Shown: positions 1 to 8,574 of the stretch, piece by piece
Numbering within the stretch: position 1 is the stretch's first letter
Layout of the letters: every line of letters starts with the position of its first letter
Assembly (NCBI GenBank): GCA_017515475.1
Contig: JAFWFS010000027.1
Location: forward strand, 126,829 to 190,828
Direction of reading: 5' to 3'
DNA length: 64,000 bases
Source: Erysipelotrichaceae bacterium
Lineage (GTDB): Bacteria > Bacillota_I > Bacilli_A > Erysipelotrichales > Erysipelotrichaceae
Translations under genes and position numbers: made by a program
The notes under the pieces: generated by a model
Seen by the model: the letters and a program-made list of their open reading frames with translations, nothing else
The model's database searches: none
What the model was told of the DNA's origin: nothing

Positions 1-1
1 T

Positions 2-1273
2 ATGAAGCCTTCCGACATCCGTTCGATGTGCTGCAGACTGCGTCTTGACCTGAGAGAGCTGAGAAAGAAATCCGGCGGCTTCTTTGGATCCGGCGAATCT
101 ACAGGTTCTGTCGGTGTCGTAACGCTGAACCTGCCGAGACTGGCATATCTGGCCAAGGACAGGGAAGACTTCTACAAGCGTCTGGATAATCTGATGGACA
201 TTGCCGCCAGATCCCTGCACGTCAAGAGAGAAGTCATTACCAAGCTTCTGGACAACGGTCTGTACCCTTATACCAAGAGATATCTGGGCACTTTCAACAA
301 CCACTTCTCGACCATCGGTCTGGTAGGCATGAACGAGGCCTGTCTGAATGCCAACTGGATCAGAAAAGATCTGACCCACAAGGTATCCCAGGAATTCGCG
401 GTAGAAGTACTCAACTACATGCGCAAGAGACTGGTCATTTATCAGGAACAGTATCATGACCTCTACAACCTTGAAGCTACTCCGGCCGAGTCGACGGCTT
501 ACCGTCTGGCGAAACACGACAAGGAGAAGTATCCTGACATCATTACCGCAGGCAAGGAAGGGGAAACGCCTTACTACACCAACTCCTCGCATCTGCCGGT
601 AGGATACACGGAAGATATCTTCACGGCTCTGGATGTTCAGGATGAACTGCAGACGCTGTACACTTCAGGAACGGTATTCCACTGCTTCCTGGGTGAGAAG
701 CTTCCTGACTGGAAGGCGGCAGCCAATCTGGTAAAGAAGATCTCCGACAACTACAGGCTTCCTTACTATACGATGTCTCCGACTTACTCCATCTGTCCGG
801 AACACGGCTATATCACCGGCGAGGCCTATACCTGCCCGAAGTGCGGAAAGAAGACGGAAGTCTGGTCAAGAATCACCGGCTATTACCGTCCGATTCAGAA
901 CTGGAACGACGGCAAGGTTCAGGAGTTCAAGCATCGTAAGGAATACAATATCGAATCATCCGTCATGAAGGCCAGAGACATCATGTCCGACGTCCTGGAA
1001 GCAAAGCAGGAAGAACTTGCGGAAAACAGAGTGACCGGGTTCGACATTCCGACCATCTATGTTCAGGATCACTGTCCGAAATGCAAGGGTGCGGAACAGA
1101 GACTGCAGATCAGCGGCATCGAACACAGGACCGTCAACTGCAGCGAAGACATGGAAGAAGCCAGAAGACTGAACCTGACGGAGACTCCGACGATTATCGA
1201 CCCGGATGGAACGATGTTTGTGGGAGCCAACGCGGCAGCCGACTGGATGAAATATCACAACACGAAACAGTAA
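2..1273 (+). CDS. nrdD: Anaerobic ribonucleoside-triphosphate reductase (class III), C-terminal part, fused to a glutaredoxin-like domain
   Basis: This is the 3' part of a class III ribonucleotide reductase large subunit, which makes deoxynucleotides without oxygen using a glycyl radical. The reading frame is open to the window edge, so the true start lies upstream; the family is about 700 residues and 423 are seen. The zinc site (CPEH then CPKC, residues about 267-283 of the visible part) and the glycyl radical loop RITGYYRPIQNW are clear; the radical glycine is residue 293. After the normal end of NrdD come about 80 extra residues with a CPKC redox pair at 358 and 361 and a TPTI cis-proline motif, the hallmarks of a glutaredoxin/NrdH fold. 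The extension probably re-reduces the active-site cysteines (inference). The next gene is a thioredoxin reductase-like flavoprotein. No nrdG activase gene is visible in the window. Confidence 0.95.
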   Translation: MKPSDIRSMCCRLRLDLRELRKKSGGFFGSGESTGSVGVVTLNLPRLAYLAKDREDFYKRLDNLMDIAARSLHVKREVITKLLDNGLYPYTKRYLGTFNNHFSTIGLVGMNEACLNANWIRKDLTHKVSQEFAVEVLNYMRKRLVIYQEQYHDLYNLEATPAESTAYRLAKHDKEKYPDIITAGKEGETPYYTNSSHLPVGYTEDIFTALDVQDELQTLYTSGTVFHCFLGEKLPDWKAAANLVKKISDNYRLPYYTMSPTYSICPEHGYITGEAYTCPKCGKKTEVWSRITGYYRPIQNWNDGKVQEFKHRKEYNIESSVMKARDIMSDVLEAKQEELAENRVTGFDIPTIYVQDHCPKCKGAEQRLQISGIEHRTVNCSEDMEEARRLNLTETPTIIDPDGTMFVGANAAADWMKYHNTKQ

Positions 1274-1278
1274 TCAGT

Positions 1279-1300
1279 AAAGCCCGCAGCTGCGGGCTTT
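1279..1300 (+). terminator. Perfect palindromic hairpin between nrdD and the reductase gene
   Basis: A 22-base perfect inverted repeat (arms AAAGCCCGCAG / CTGCGGGCTTT) begins just after the nrdD stop. It has only three T residues after the stem, so it may be a weak terminator or attenuator that lets some transcription reach the next gene, whose start is only 18 bases further on. Confidence 0.6.
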
Positions 1301-1317
1301 AGATTCAAGAGGTATTT

Positions 1318-2241
1318 ATGGGAAAGATATACGATACAGTGATCGTGGGCGGAGGTCCGGCAGGAATGACGGCAGCCGTCTATGCGTTAAGAAACGGAAA
1401 GAGCGTGATGGTGATCGAGAAGTCCGTCTTTGGCGGACAGATCGTCAATTCGCCGAAAGTGGAAAACATTCCGGGTTTTGAATCGATCTCCGGCGAAGAG
1501 TTCGGAGACATGATGCTGAACCAGGTCATGAAACAGGGCGGAGAAGTTCTGTTCGATGAGGTCAGGAAACTGGAAAAGACGGCGGAAGGCATCAGCGTGA
1601 TCTGCGATCTGTCTGAACCTGTTGAGGGAAAGACGATCATTCTGGCTACCGGAACGAAGCACCGTCATCTGGGGCTTGAGAAGGAAGAGGATCTCATCGG
1701 CAAGGGCATTCATTTCTGTGCCGTATGCGACGGGAATTTCTATCAGGGAAAGACGGTGATCATGGTCGGAGGAGGAAATTCCGCATTCGTGGAAGCCAAT
1801 CTTCTGGCGGACATCGTTGATAAGGTGATCATGCTGCAGGACATGCCGTTCTTTACGGCCGATCAGAAGCTGCAGGAACAGCTCTTCAAGAAAGGCAACG
1901 TCGAGAAACACGTGAATACGAAAGTAACGGAATATCTGACGGAAGACGGGAAGCTTTGCGGTGTTGCCTATCTGGAGAATGGCGAACCAAGGACCGTATC
2001 CTGCGACGGCGTCTTCCTGGCTGTCGGCATGGTTCCGGACAATCAGGCATTTGCCGATGTCGCCCGGATCGACGAAAGAGGATACTTCATTTCCGATGAA
2101 TACGGGCTGACTGAGACGGAGAATGTCTTCGTTGCGGGAGACTGCCGTACCAAAACGCTGCGGCAGGTGGCTACGGCCTGTTCCGACGGTGCCAACGCGG
2201 CGATCAAAGCCTGTGAATATCTAAACAAAAACGCTCTCTAG
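1318..2241 (+). CDS. trxB: Thioredoxin reductase-like FAD/NAD(P) flavoprotein
   Basis: A 307-residue flavoprotein of the thioredoxin reductase family, the usual length. The FAD-binding GGGPAG motif is at residues 11-16, the redox-active CAVC pair at Cys134 and Cys137, the NAD(P)-binding GGGNSA motif near residue 152, and the C-terminal FAD motif VAGDC with the ATACSDG segment near the end. The start ATG follows an AGAGG ribosome site. Members move electrons from NAD(P)H through FAD to a dithiol protein. No thioredoxin gene lies beside it; the adjacent gene is nrdD with a fused glutaredoxin-like domain, so that domain is a plausible direct substrate (inference). It could instead be the cell's general thioredoxin reductase. 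Confidence 0.9.
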   Translation: MGKIYDTVIVGGGPAGMTAAVYALRNGKSVMVIEKSVFGGQIVNSPKVENIPGFESISGEEFGDMMLNQVMKQGGEVLFDEVRKLEKTAEGISVICDLSEPVEGKTIILATGTKHRHLGLEKEEDLIGKGIHFCAVCDGNFYQGKTVIMVGGGNSAFVEANLLADIVDKVIMLQDMPFFTADQKLQEQLFKKGNVEKHVNTKVTEYLTEDGKLCGVAYLENGEPRTVSCDGVFLAVGMVPDNQAFADVARIDERGYFISDEYGLTETENVFVAGDCRTKTLRQVATACSDGANAAIKACEYLNKNAL

Positions 2242-2254
2242 AGAGCGTTTTTTC
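2229..2254 (+). terminator. Rho-independent terminator after the reductase gene
   Basis: The stem AACGCTCTC / GAGAGCGTT is followed by a run of T. The trxB stop codon TAG sits in the loop, so the gene ends inside its terminator. Confidence 0.85.
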
Positions 2255-2273
2255 ATTATGATCTGTAATTCTG

Positions 2274-3011
2274 TCAGAGTTCCTGCTCCAGCCTGTACAT
2301 GGCTTCCAGAGCGGTCAGGACCTCTCTTTTTTCGCCGATGGCAGTCGCATCTTCGCCGCCCTGGTAGGAGCCGATGGAATCCTCGGTACTCTCACCCCAA
2401 AGCACAACATTGTTCAGGATGGAGGCGGTATGAACGCCTCTTAATCTTCCTACGGTGTAAAGAGCCGCTGTTTCAAAGTCGGTAGCCAGGACGCCTTTTC
2501 TGGACCACTTTTCGCTGTCTTGCGCATCTTCGTCGTAATAGAAGGATTCGTGTGACAGAACGATGCCGGTATGGTGTCTGAAACCCAGGTCTTTCGCCGC
2601 TTCCACGCAATGGTTGATCAGTCTGTAGTCGGGGACGGCAGGGTAGATCGGATCGATGTAGCATCTCGAAGCGCCGTCGTCTCTTACCGCACCTTCACAG
2701 ATGACCAGATCGCCTAAGCCGATCCCTTCCTGCAGAGCTCCAGCAGAACCGATGCGCATCATCGTATGTACACCGATATTCTTCAGTTCTTCAACCGCAA
2801 TCGCTACGGAAGAACCTCCCATTCCGGTAGAAATGCCGATGACCCTCATGCCTTTGTATGTACCTGCGATAGAACGGTATTCTCTGTTGAAAGTCAGTTC
2901 CTCGACATTCTCCAGGCAGGAGGCGATCACGTCGACTCTCTTGGGATCTCCCGGCATCAGAGCGCATGGAGCGTTTACCGTCTCATCCAGCTGAATGTGC
3001 GCCTGTTTCAT
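2274..3011 (-). CDS. Nucleoside phosphorylase, uridine phosphorylase-like
   Basis: A 245-residue member of the nucleoside phosphorylase I family, which cleaves ribonucleosides with phosphate to give a free base and ribose 1-phosphate. The N-terminal phosphate-binding segment PGDPKRV (about residues 20-26), STGMGGSSVAIAVEEL and the RIGSAGAL segment resemble uridine phosphorylase more than DeoD, as does GAVRDDGAS. The segment TDFETAALY near the C-terminal third corresponds to the base/ribose-binding Glu region. Its start codon overlaps the stop of the adenosine deaminase gene by four bases, so the two are translationally coupled and both serve nucleoside breakdown. Substrate choice between uridine and purine nucleosides cannot be settled from sequence alone. 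Confidence 0.85.
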   Translation of the reverse strand: MKQAHIQLDETVNAPCALMPGDPKRVDVIASCLENVEELTFNREYRSIAGTYKGMRVIGISTGMGGSSVAIAVEELKNIGVHTMMRIGSAGALQEGIGLGDLVICEGAVRDDGASRCYIDPIYPAVPDYRLINHCVEAAKDLGFRHHTGIVLSHESFYYDEDAQDSEKWSRKGVLATDFETAALYTVGRLRGVHTASILNNVVLWGESTEDSIGSYQGGEDATAIGEKREVLTALEAMYRLEQEL

Positions 3012-4036
3012 TCGCTTACCTCATCCAGATACTTTTCCAGTCTGGCGATCAGTTTTCCTTTTTCTTCCTCTTTCATGAACGAATATTTCACGGAATTGAT
3101 ATTCATCAGGATCAGATCTTCGTATTCAAAACCCATTTCCTTCAGGCAGTGGTCATATTCATCGTCCAGCGTTACTTTAGACATCGTCATGTTGTCGGTA
3201 TTGATCGTGACCGGAATGCCCATGGAATAAAGATTCCATGCCGGATGCAGCGGATATGAATCTCTGGTATGGCAGTGGACGTTGGAAGTAGGACAGATCT
3301 CCAGAGCGATGTTGTGGTCTGCGGCATAGCGGCAGAGTTCCGGATTCTCGTAGATATGGTGACCGTGTCCGATCCTTGATGCTCCCATTTCGATCGCGTC
3401 TTTGACGGTCTGCCAGTCCTGAGAATCTCCCGCATGGCAGGTGATCGGGGTATTGTATTCTCTGGCAACCTTGAACAAAGGAGCGAAATTACTTAACGGA
3501 ACGATGCCTTCGGCTCCAGCCAGGTCGATCGCGACAACGCCTTTATCGAGATATTTATGGGTGATTTTCGCCGTTTCCATGTTGGCGTCCCAGTTGGCCG
3601 TCTCCGGACCGACGCACATCATGCAGCAGATGATGCCGATGCTGATTTCTGGATATGCCTCCATGCCCTGTCTTCTGCCTTCCAGAACAGCCTGTATCGC
3701 ATCATCCTGACTCAGGCCTTTCCTGGTATGCAACTGTGGAGCAAAGCGGATCTCCGCATAAGCCAGACCCAATTTTGCCAGATCTTCGATCAGTTCTCTG
3801 GTAATACGAATGATCGATTCCCTGTCCTGCATCACCAGCAGAACAGCATCGAAAGCCTTCAGGTATTCGTTGACGCTTCCGGAATGAACGCATCTGTCGA
3901 TGAATTCGCGGTAGCCTTCCGGAGTATCGGCAGGGGATTCGACACCCTGTTCCTGTACCAGCTGCCAGACGGTTTCCGGACGGAAAGAGCCGTCGAGATG
4001 CAGGTGCAGGTCGATTTTTGGAAATGGATATCTCAT
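3008..4036 (-). CDS. add: Adenosine deaminase
   Basis: A 342-residue metal-dependent deaminase converting adenosine to inosine. The metal ligands are visible in HLHLDG (near residue 11), in TCHAG (His201), GHGHH (near 222) and NTDN near residue 280. One feature is odd: the family's catalytic glutamate in the HAGE motif is aspartate here (Asp204, codon GAT). All other active-site segments look intact, so the enzyme may still work, with altered rate or substrate. It is the first gene of a two-gene operon with the nucleoside phosphorylase, transcribed away from the nucleoside hydrolase operon. The start is supported by a GAAGGAAGG ribosome site and a TATAAT -10 box on the minus strand. Confidence 0.9.
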   Translation of the reverse strand: MRYPFPKIDLHLHLDGSFRPETVWQLVQEQGVESPADTPEGYREFIDRCVHSGSVNEYLKAFDAVLLVMQDRESIIRITRELIEDLAKLGLAYAEIRFAPQLHTRKGLSQDDAIQAVLEGRRQGMEAYPEISIGIICCMMCVGPETANWDANMETAKITHKYLDKGVVAIDLAGAEGIVPLSNFAPLFKVAREYNTPITCHAGDSQDWQTVKDAIEMGASRIGHGHHIYENPELCRYAADHNIALEICPTSNVHCHTRDSYPLHPAWNLYSMGIPVTINTDNMTMSKVTLDDEYDHCLKEMGFEYEDLILMNINSVKYSFMKEEEKGKLIARLEKYLDEVSE

Positions 4037-4044
4037 TGTTTTAA

Positions 4045-4112
4045 CCTTCCTTCAACATCATTATAACGGAACTTCACTTATGTTAGAATAGAAAAGGAAG
4101 ACTAGAAAGGAT
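4045..4112. promoter_or_regulatory. Divergent promoters between add and the nucleoside hydrolase operon
   Basis: On the minus strand a TATAAT box lies at 4060-4065, placing the add start of transcription right before its GAAGGAAGG ribosome site. On the plus strand an extended -10 (TGTTAGAAT, hexamer 4084-4089) precedes an AAAGGA ribosome site at 4106-4111. The two promoters are about 20 bases apart, so one bound regulator could control both operons. Confidence 0.65.
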
Positions 4113-4117
4113 CTAAT

Positions 4118-5068
4118 ATGAGTGAAATGAAGAAAAGACCCGTTATCCTGGACGGCGACCCCGGACATGACGACGCGATCGGCTGGGTGCTGGCATCCAC
4201 GATCCCGGAATTCGACATCAGGGCGATCACGACCGTAGCGGGAAACCAGACGCTGGAAAAAGTGACGTACAACGCCAGAAGGATCGCGGCTCTGCTGCAC
4301 CTGGACATAGAAGTAGCCAAGGGCAGGAACAGACCGCTGTGTTCGGATCTGATCATCGCTCCGAACTTCCATGGCGAGACGGGACTGGATGGACCGGCTC
4401 TGCCGGAACCGCACCGTGAACTCTCGAAACTTTCCGCTCCGGAGATGATGACGAAGGTATTAAGAGAATCAGAGGAGAAGGTTACGATCATTACGACCGG
4501 AGCTCAGACCAATGTTGCGGCACTGCTGCTGTCTCATCCGGAACTGAAAGACAAGATCGAAATGATTTCTACGATGGGCGGGGGTCTGCGCAACGGAAAC
4601 TGGACATCCGGTGCGGAGTTCAATATTTTGGTGGACCCGGAAGCTGCCTACACCGTTTATCACAGCGGGCTTCCTTTACAGATGTGCGGTCTGGATGTTA
4701 CCGAAAGAGCTCTGGTTTATCCGGAAGACTGGGAAAGGATCAGAGCCTTGCACAATCCGGTTGCCGAAGTGGTTGCCGGCTGGTTCGATTTCTTCTTCAT
4801 TCATGTGAAATCCCTGGGCTGGGCAGGCGCGACGACCCACGATCCATGTGCGGTCATGTCTCTGGTGCATCCGGAAATCTTCGATATCAGGGACTATTAT
4901 GTCGACATTGAACTGCAGGGCAAATACTGCCGCGGGGCTACGATCGCCGATTACAATGGGCGCACCGGAAACAAGCCGAACTGCCGCTGCGTGGTTGATC
5001 TGGACAGAGAGAAGTTCGTGGACTATCTGGTTGAAGCCTGCAGCAAGTTCGAAGGATGGGAGGTATAG
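4118..5068 (+). CDS. Ribonucleoside hydrolase (inosine/uridine-preferring family)
   Basis: A 316-residue nucleoside hydrolase, which splits nucleosides into base and ribose. The calcium-binding aspartate cluster DGDPGHDDA is near residue 13 and the second metal/ribose site segment GAEFNILVDPEAA near residue 165, with a late His in THDPCAV. The DPGH form of the first motif resembles pyrimidine-specific RihA/RihB enzymes more than IunH. It is the first gene of a four-gene run with a second hydrolase of the same family, an aminopeptidase and a phosphodiesterase-like gene. A clear AAAGGA ribosome site precedes the ATG. Confidence 0.9.
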   Translation: MSEMKKRPVILDGDPGHDDAIGWVLASTIPEFDIRAITTVAGNQTLEKVTYNARRIAALLHLDIEVAKGRNRPLCSDLIIAPNFHGETGLDGPALPEPHRELSKLSAPEMMTKVLRESEEKVTIITTGAQTNVAALLLSHPELKDKIEMISTMGGGLRNGNWTSGAEFNILVDPEAAYTVYHSGLPLQMCGLDVTERALVYPEDWERIRALHNPVAEVVAGWFDFFFIHVKSLGWAGATTHDPCAVMSLVHPEIFDIRDYYVDIELQGKYCRGATIADYNGRTGNKPNCRCVVDLDREKFVDYLVEACSKFEGWEV

Positions 5069-5069
5069 G

Positions 5070-6002
5070 ATGAAAAAGATACCGATCTGGATCGATACCG
5101 ATACCGGTGTCGATGATTCGCTGGCTCTGCTGTGTGCCTGCGGAATCGAAGAATTCGATCTAGCGGGCGTATCGGCCGTTGCCGGAAATACGACCATAGA
5201 CAACGCCTTCAGAAACGCCAGAGATGTTCTGTCTCTTGCGGGAAGGGAAGACGTGAAAGTCTTTAAGGGCGCCGACAGACCGCTGGTAAAACCGTTGCGT
5301 ACTGCACCGCATGTGCATGGCGAAAACGGACTAGGCGGAGCCGAGATCCCAAGATCCAAGGCACCTGTCGAGACGATGAACGCCTACGATGCATTGTACG
5401 AGAAAGCCAGGGAACTCAATGGCGAACTGACGGTCTGTGCCGTCGGCCCGCTGACCAATATCGCAATAACGATCGCCAAGCATCCCGATATCGTCGACTA
5501 TATCAAGATCCTCAATATCATGGGCGGAGCGGCGATCGGAGGCAACGTCACGCCGTGTGCGGAATTCAACATCTTTGTCGATCCGCACGGTGCAGAAAAC
5601 GTGTTCAAATCCGGCATTCCGGTAAACATGTTCGGTCTGGATGTGACGCTGAAGGCATTCCTGAATGATGATGACATCAAGGAGATCATCTCCTACAGCA
5701 ATCCGGCATCAAGACTCTTTGAGGATTCCAATCATCTCATGTACAAGGCGCAGGAAAACAAGAAGTTCGCCGGTTTGTGCGAACACGATGCCTGTCCGGT
5801 GATCTACACGGCACATCCGGAATGGTTCACGGGACAGAAATGCGGCATCTATGTCGAAACGCAGGGCATGATCAGCCAGGGCAAGACGGTTACGGATCTC
5901 TGGACCGACTACAAGTACGAAGACCGTCACTGTCAGGCTTTCCTGGATGTAGATAGAGAGAAGTTCGTTTCACTGATCAAGAAGATCTATAGGTCATATT
6001 AG
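5070..6002 (+). CDS. Second ribonucleoside hydrolase
   Basis: A 310-residue paralogue of the preceding gene. The metal-binding motif is DTDTGVDD near residue 9, and CAEFNIFVDPHGA near residue 165 matches the second conserved segment; EHDACPV holds the late His. The frame is open much further upstream, but ATG 5070 is chosen because GGGAGGT lies just before it, it begins with the conserved domain, and it follows the previous stop by one base. The two hydrolases differ in the first motif (GH versus GV after the DP/DT), which suggests split substrate ranges (inference). Confidence 0.9.
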   Translation: MKKIPIWIDTDTGVDDSLALLCACGIEEFDLAGVSAVAGNTTIDNAFRNARDVLSLAGREDVKVFKGADRPLVKPLRTAPHVHGENGLGGAEIPRSKAPVETMNAYDALYEKARELNGELTVCAVGPLTNIAITIAKHPDIVDYIKILNIMGGAAIGGNVTPCAEFNIFVDPHGAENVFKSGIPVNMFGLDVTLKAFLNDDDIKEIISYSNPASRLFEDSNHLMYKAQENKKFAGLCEHDACPVIYTAHPEWFTGQKCGIYVETQGMISQGKTVTDLWTDYKYEDRHCQAFLDVDREKFVSLIKKIYRSY

Positions 6003-6017
6003 AAAGAAGGATAGAAA

Positions 6018-7385
6018 ATGAAAACAGTTTGGGAAAAATACAAAGGCAAGGAACTGAAGAAAGTAATGGCTTTTGCGGAAGGCTACAAGGGATTCCTGAG
6101 CGGTGTCAAGACCGAACGGGAAGCCGTGAAAGAAGCCATCGCACTGGCGGAAAAAGAGGGATTCAAGCCGTTCAAGAACGTCAAGAAACTGAACCCCGGG
6201 GACAGGTTCTATTTCAACAACCGGGACAAGTCACTGGCCTTATTCGTCATCGGCAAGAAGAAGATTGAAGACGGCATGAACATTCTCGGCGCGCATATCG
6301 ACTCGCCGAGAATCGACCTGAAACAGAATCCGCTTTACGAAGACAACGGACTGGCTTTCTTCGATACGCACTATTACGGCGGCATCAAGCACTACCAGTG
6401 GGTCGCAAGACCTCTCTCGCTGCACGGCGTCGTCTGCAAGAAAGACGGCACAAATGTCGATATCTGTATCGGTGAGAAGGAAGGGGATCCTGTTCTGGAG
6501 ATCTCCGATCTGCTTCCGCATCTTGCCAGAGACCAGATGGCCAAGACCGGAAACAAGATCGTTGAAGGCGAAGATCTCAATGCCTTGATCGGTTCCATCC
6601 CGGCTGAAGGGGAAGAAGAGAAAGATCCAATCAAGAAGAACATTCTGGATCTGTTAAAGAAAGAATACAGCATCGAGGAAGACGATTTCCTTTCTGCCGA
6701 ACTTGAACTGGTTCCTGCCGGAAAAGCAAGAGACCTCGGTCTGGACAAGAGCATGATCATGGGCTACGGCCACGACGACAGGATCTGTGCCTATACTTCC
6801 CTGATCGCCCTGCTGGAATCCAAGGATCCCGACAGGACATCCGTATGCATCCTTACCGATAAGGAAGAGATCGGTTCGATCGGTTCGACCGGAGCGTCTT
6901 CATCGTTCTTCGAGAATGCCGTAGCGGAACTGATCTCGCTGCAGGACAAATACAACGAGCTGAGACTGAGACACGCCCTGGAGAATTCGAAGATGCTTTC
7001 AAGCGATGTATCGATCGCTTTCGATCCGAACTATCCATCCGTTACGGAATCCAAGAATACGGCTTTCTTCGGAAGAGGCATTTCCTTCAACAAGTTTACC
7101 GGTTCCGGAGGGAAGTTCAATTCTTCGGAAGCCTCTGCCGAATTCGTAGCCAAAGTCAGGAAAGTCATGGATGACAACAAAGTCATGTTCCAGTTCTCCG
7201 AGCTGGGCAAGGTCGACCAGGGCGGAGGCGGTACGATCGCCTATATCCTGGCCAACAAGAACATGGATGTTATCGATGCCGGAATTCCGGTACAGAACAT
7301 GCATGCTCCGTTTGAAACAGCATCCAAGGGCGACCTTTATGAGGCGTACCGCGCCTATAAGGCCTTCCTGAAGGACATGAAATAA
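6018..7385 (+). CDS. M18 family aminopeptidase
   Basis: A 455-residue zinc aminopeptidase of the aspartyl aminopeptidase family. Metal and catalytic segments are visible: AHIDSPR near residue 92, GHDDRICAY near 250, DKEEIGSIGSTGA near 280, and the C-terminal MHAPFETASKGD with a metal-binding His. Length agrees with the family. Such enzymes are cytosolic dodecamers that release N-terminal residues, often acidic, from peptides. It is preceded by an AGAAGGA ribosome site and its stop codon overlaps the next start by one base (TAATG), so it is part of the same operon as the hydrolases, although its role in nucleoside use is not obvious. Confidence 0.9.
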   Translation: MKTVWEKYKGKELKKVMAFAEGYKGFLSGVKTEREAVKEAIALAEKEGFKPFKNVKKLNPGDRFYFNNRDKSLALFVIGKKKIEDGMNILGAHIDSPRIDLKQNPLYEDNGLAFFDTHYYGGIKHYQWVARPLSLHGVVCKKDGTNVDICIGEKEGDPVLEISDLLPHLARDQMAKTGNKIVEGEDLNALIGSIPAEGEEEKDPIKKNILDLLKKEYSIEEDDFLSAELELVPAGKARDLGLDKSMIMGYGHDDRICAYTSLIALLESKDPDRTSVCILTDKEEIGSIGSTGASSSFFENAVAELISLQDKYNELRLRHALENSKMLSSDVSIAFDPNYPSVTESKNTAFFGRGISFNKFTGSGGKFNSSEASAEFVAKVRKVMDDNKVMFQFSELGKVDQGGGGTIAYILANKNMDVIDAGIPVQNMHAPFETASKGDLYEAYRAYKAFLKDMK

Positions 7386-8491
7386 TGATTGTCTACTATG
7401 ACGAGTCGATCCTGACTTACGTCGCTTCGATCAGAAACTATTTCGGTCTGACTTCGAGCTATCCGGCAAACGAGGCTCTTTCCGCTCTTCTGAACGAGAA
7501 AAGACCTGAAAAGATCTTTCTGATGCTGATAGACGCAATGGGATCCAATCTGATCGAGAGAAAGCTCCCGGAAGACAGTTTTCTAAGGAAACACATGACT
7601 TATGTCACCACCACGGTCTTTCCCTCTACCACGACTGCCGCGACCACGGCTATCCGCAACGGCAGAGCTCCCAATGAAAACTCTTGGCTGGGCTGGTGTC
7701 AGTATCTTAAGGAAGCCGACGACATCATCGTTCCTTTGCGTTCCTGCAGCTTCTACGAAGACAGGATCTATCCGGGCGATATCATGAATCAGTATGTTCC
7801 GGTCAGTTCAACGGAAGATGAACTCAACCGGATCGGCGTTAAGGCAAGAAACCTTTATCCGTCTTTCCGGGAGGATGGATGCGAAGACTTCGACGAGATG
7901 TGCAGCCGTCTGATCCGTTTCTCCAACGATGAAGATTTCAGATACATCTATGCCTATTGGGACAAGTACGATTCCTACATGCACAAGCACGGACCGTCCT
8001 CGAAGATCTGCGATGCCTACCTGAATTTCCTTGACAGGGAGATCGAAAATCTGGCGGAGAATCTTGCGGAAGACACGATGCTGATCGTAACGGCCGACCA
8101 CGGGCAGGTAGATACGAAGCGGGTCTATAATCTTTACGGTTCGCCATTCGATGCCTATTTCTCCATGAGACCTTCCATCGAACCGAGAGCCATGACCTTC
8201 TTCATCAAGGAAGGCATGCAGGAAGAATTCGCCGAAAAGTTCAAGGAAGCTTTTGAGAATGACTATGTTCTGCTGACGCACAGGCAGGTCCTGGAGACCC
8301 ATCTGTTCGGCGATCATGAGAATCATCCGCGTTTCGAGGAATTTGTCGGCGATTTCCTGGCCATCGCCAAAAGCGATCTGGTCCTGGACTACAGCGACAG
8401 ACCGAAGAACTCCAAAGGGAAATTCGGCGGCATGCACGCCGGGATGTGCGAGGATGAACTGATGATCCCGGTGATCACCTACATGAAATAA
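7385..8491 (+). CDS. Alkaline phosphatase superfamily protein, nucleotide pyrophosphatase/phosphodiesterase type
   Basis: A 368-residue protein of the type I phosphodiesterase/nucleotide pyrophosphatase group. The metal site IDAMGSN is near residue 42 and the catalytic threonine is in the STTTAATTA segment near residue 80; TADHGQ (near 240) and GGMHAGM near the end supply the other metal-binding Asp and His residues. No signal peptide or membrane segment is seen, so it should act in the cytosol. It closes the nucleoside hydrolase operon and is coupled to the aminopeptidase by a one-base overlap. A role in breaking nucleotides or sugar phosphodiesters is likely; the exact substrate is unknown. 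Confidence 0.8.
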   Translation: MIVYYDESILTYVASIRNYFGLTSSYPANEALSALLNEKRPEKIFLMLIDAMGSNLIERKLPEDSFLRKHMTYVTTTVFPSTTTAATTAIRNGRAPNENSWLGWCQYLKEADDIIVPLRSCSFYEDRIYPGDIMNQYVPVSSTEDELNRIGVKARNLYPSFREDGCEDFDEMCSRLIRFSNDEDFRYIYAYWDKYDSYMHKHGPSSKICDAYLNFLDREIENLAENLAEDTMLIVTADHGQVDTKRVYNLYGSPFDAYFSMRPSIEPRAMTFFIKEGMQEEFAEKFKEAFENDYVLLTHRQVLETHLFGDHENHPRFEEFVGDFLAIAKSDLVLDYSDRPKNSKGKFGGMHAGMCEDELMIPVITYMK

Positions 8492-8498
8492 CTGGACC

Positions 8499-8529
8499 AA
8501 AGCGGATCGGATGATCCGCTTTTATTTTC
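8499..8529 (+). terminator. Rho-independent terminator of the nucleoside operon
   Basis: Stem AGCGGATC / GATCCGCT with a GGAT loop at 8501-8520 is followed by TTTATTTT. Confidence 0.85.
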
Positions 8530-8574
8530 ATGGAGATTATCGGATAATGTTGTTAAGCAATGGAGGTACATACC

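Noticed and set aside
1387-1911. A 174-codon minus-strand frame inside the thioredoxin reductase gene
   Set aside because: Antisense shadow of a gene with all expected motifs.
4848-5069. Upstream extension of the second nucleoside hydrolase
   Set aside because: It would overlap the first hydrolase by over 200 bases; ATG 5070 has a GGGAGGT site and begins the conserved domain.
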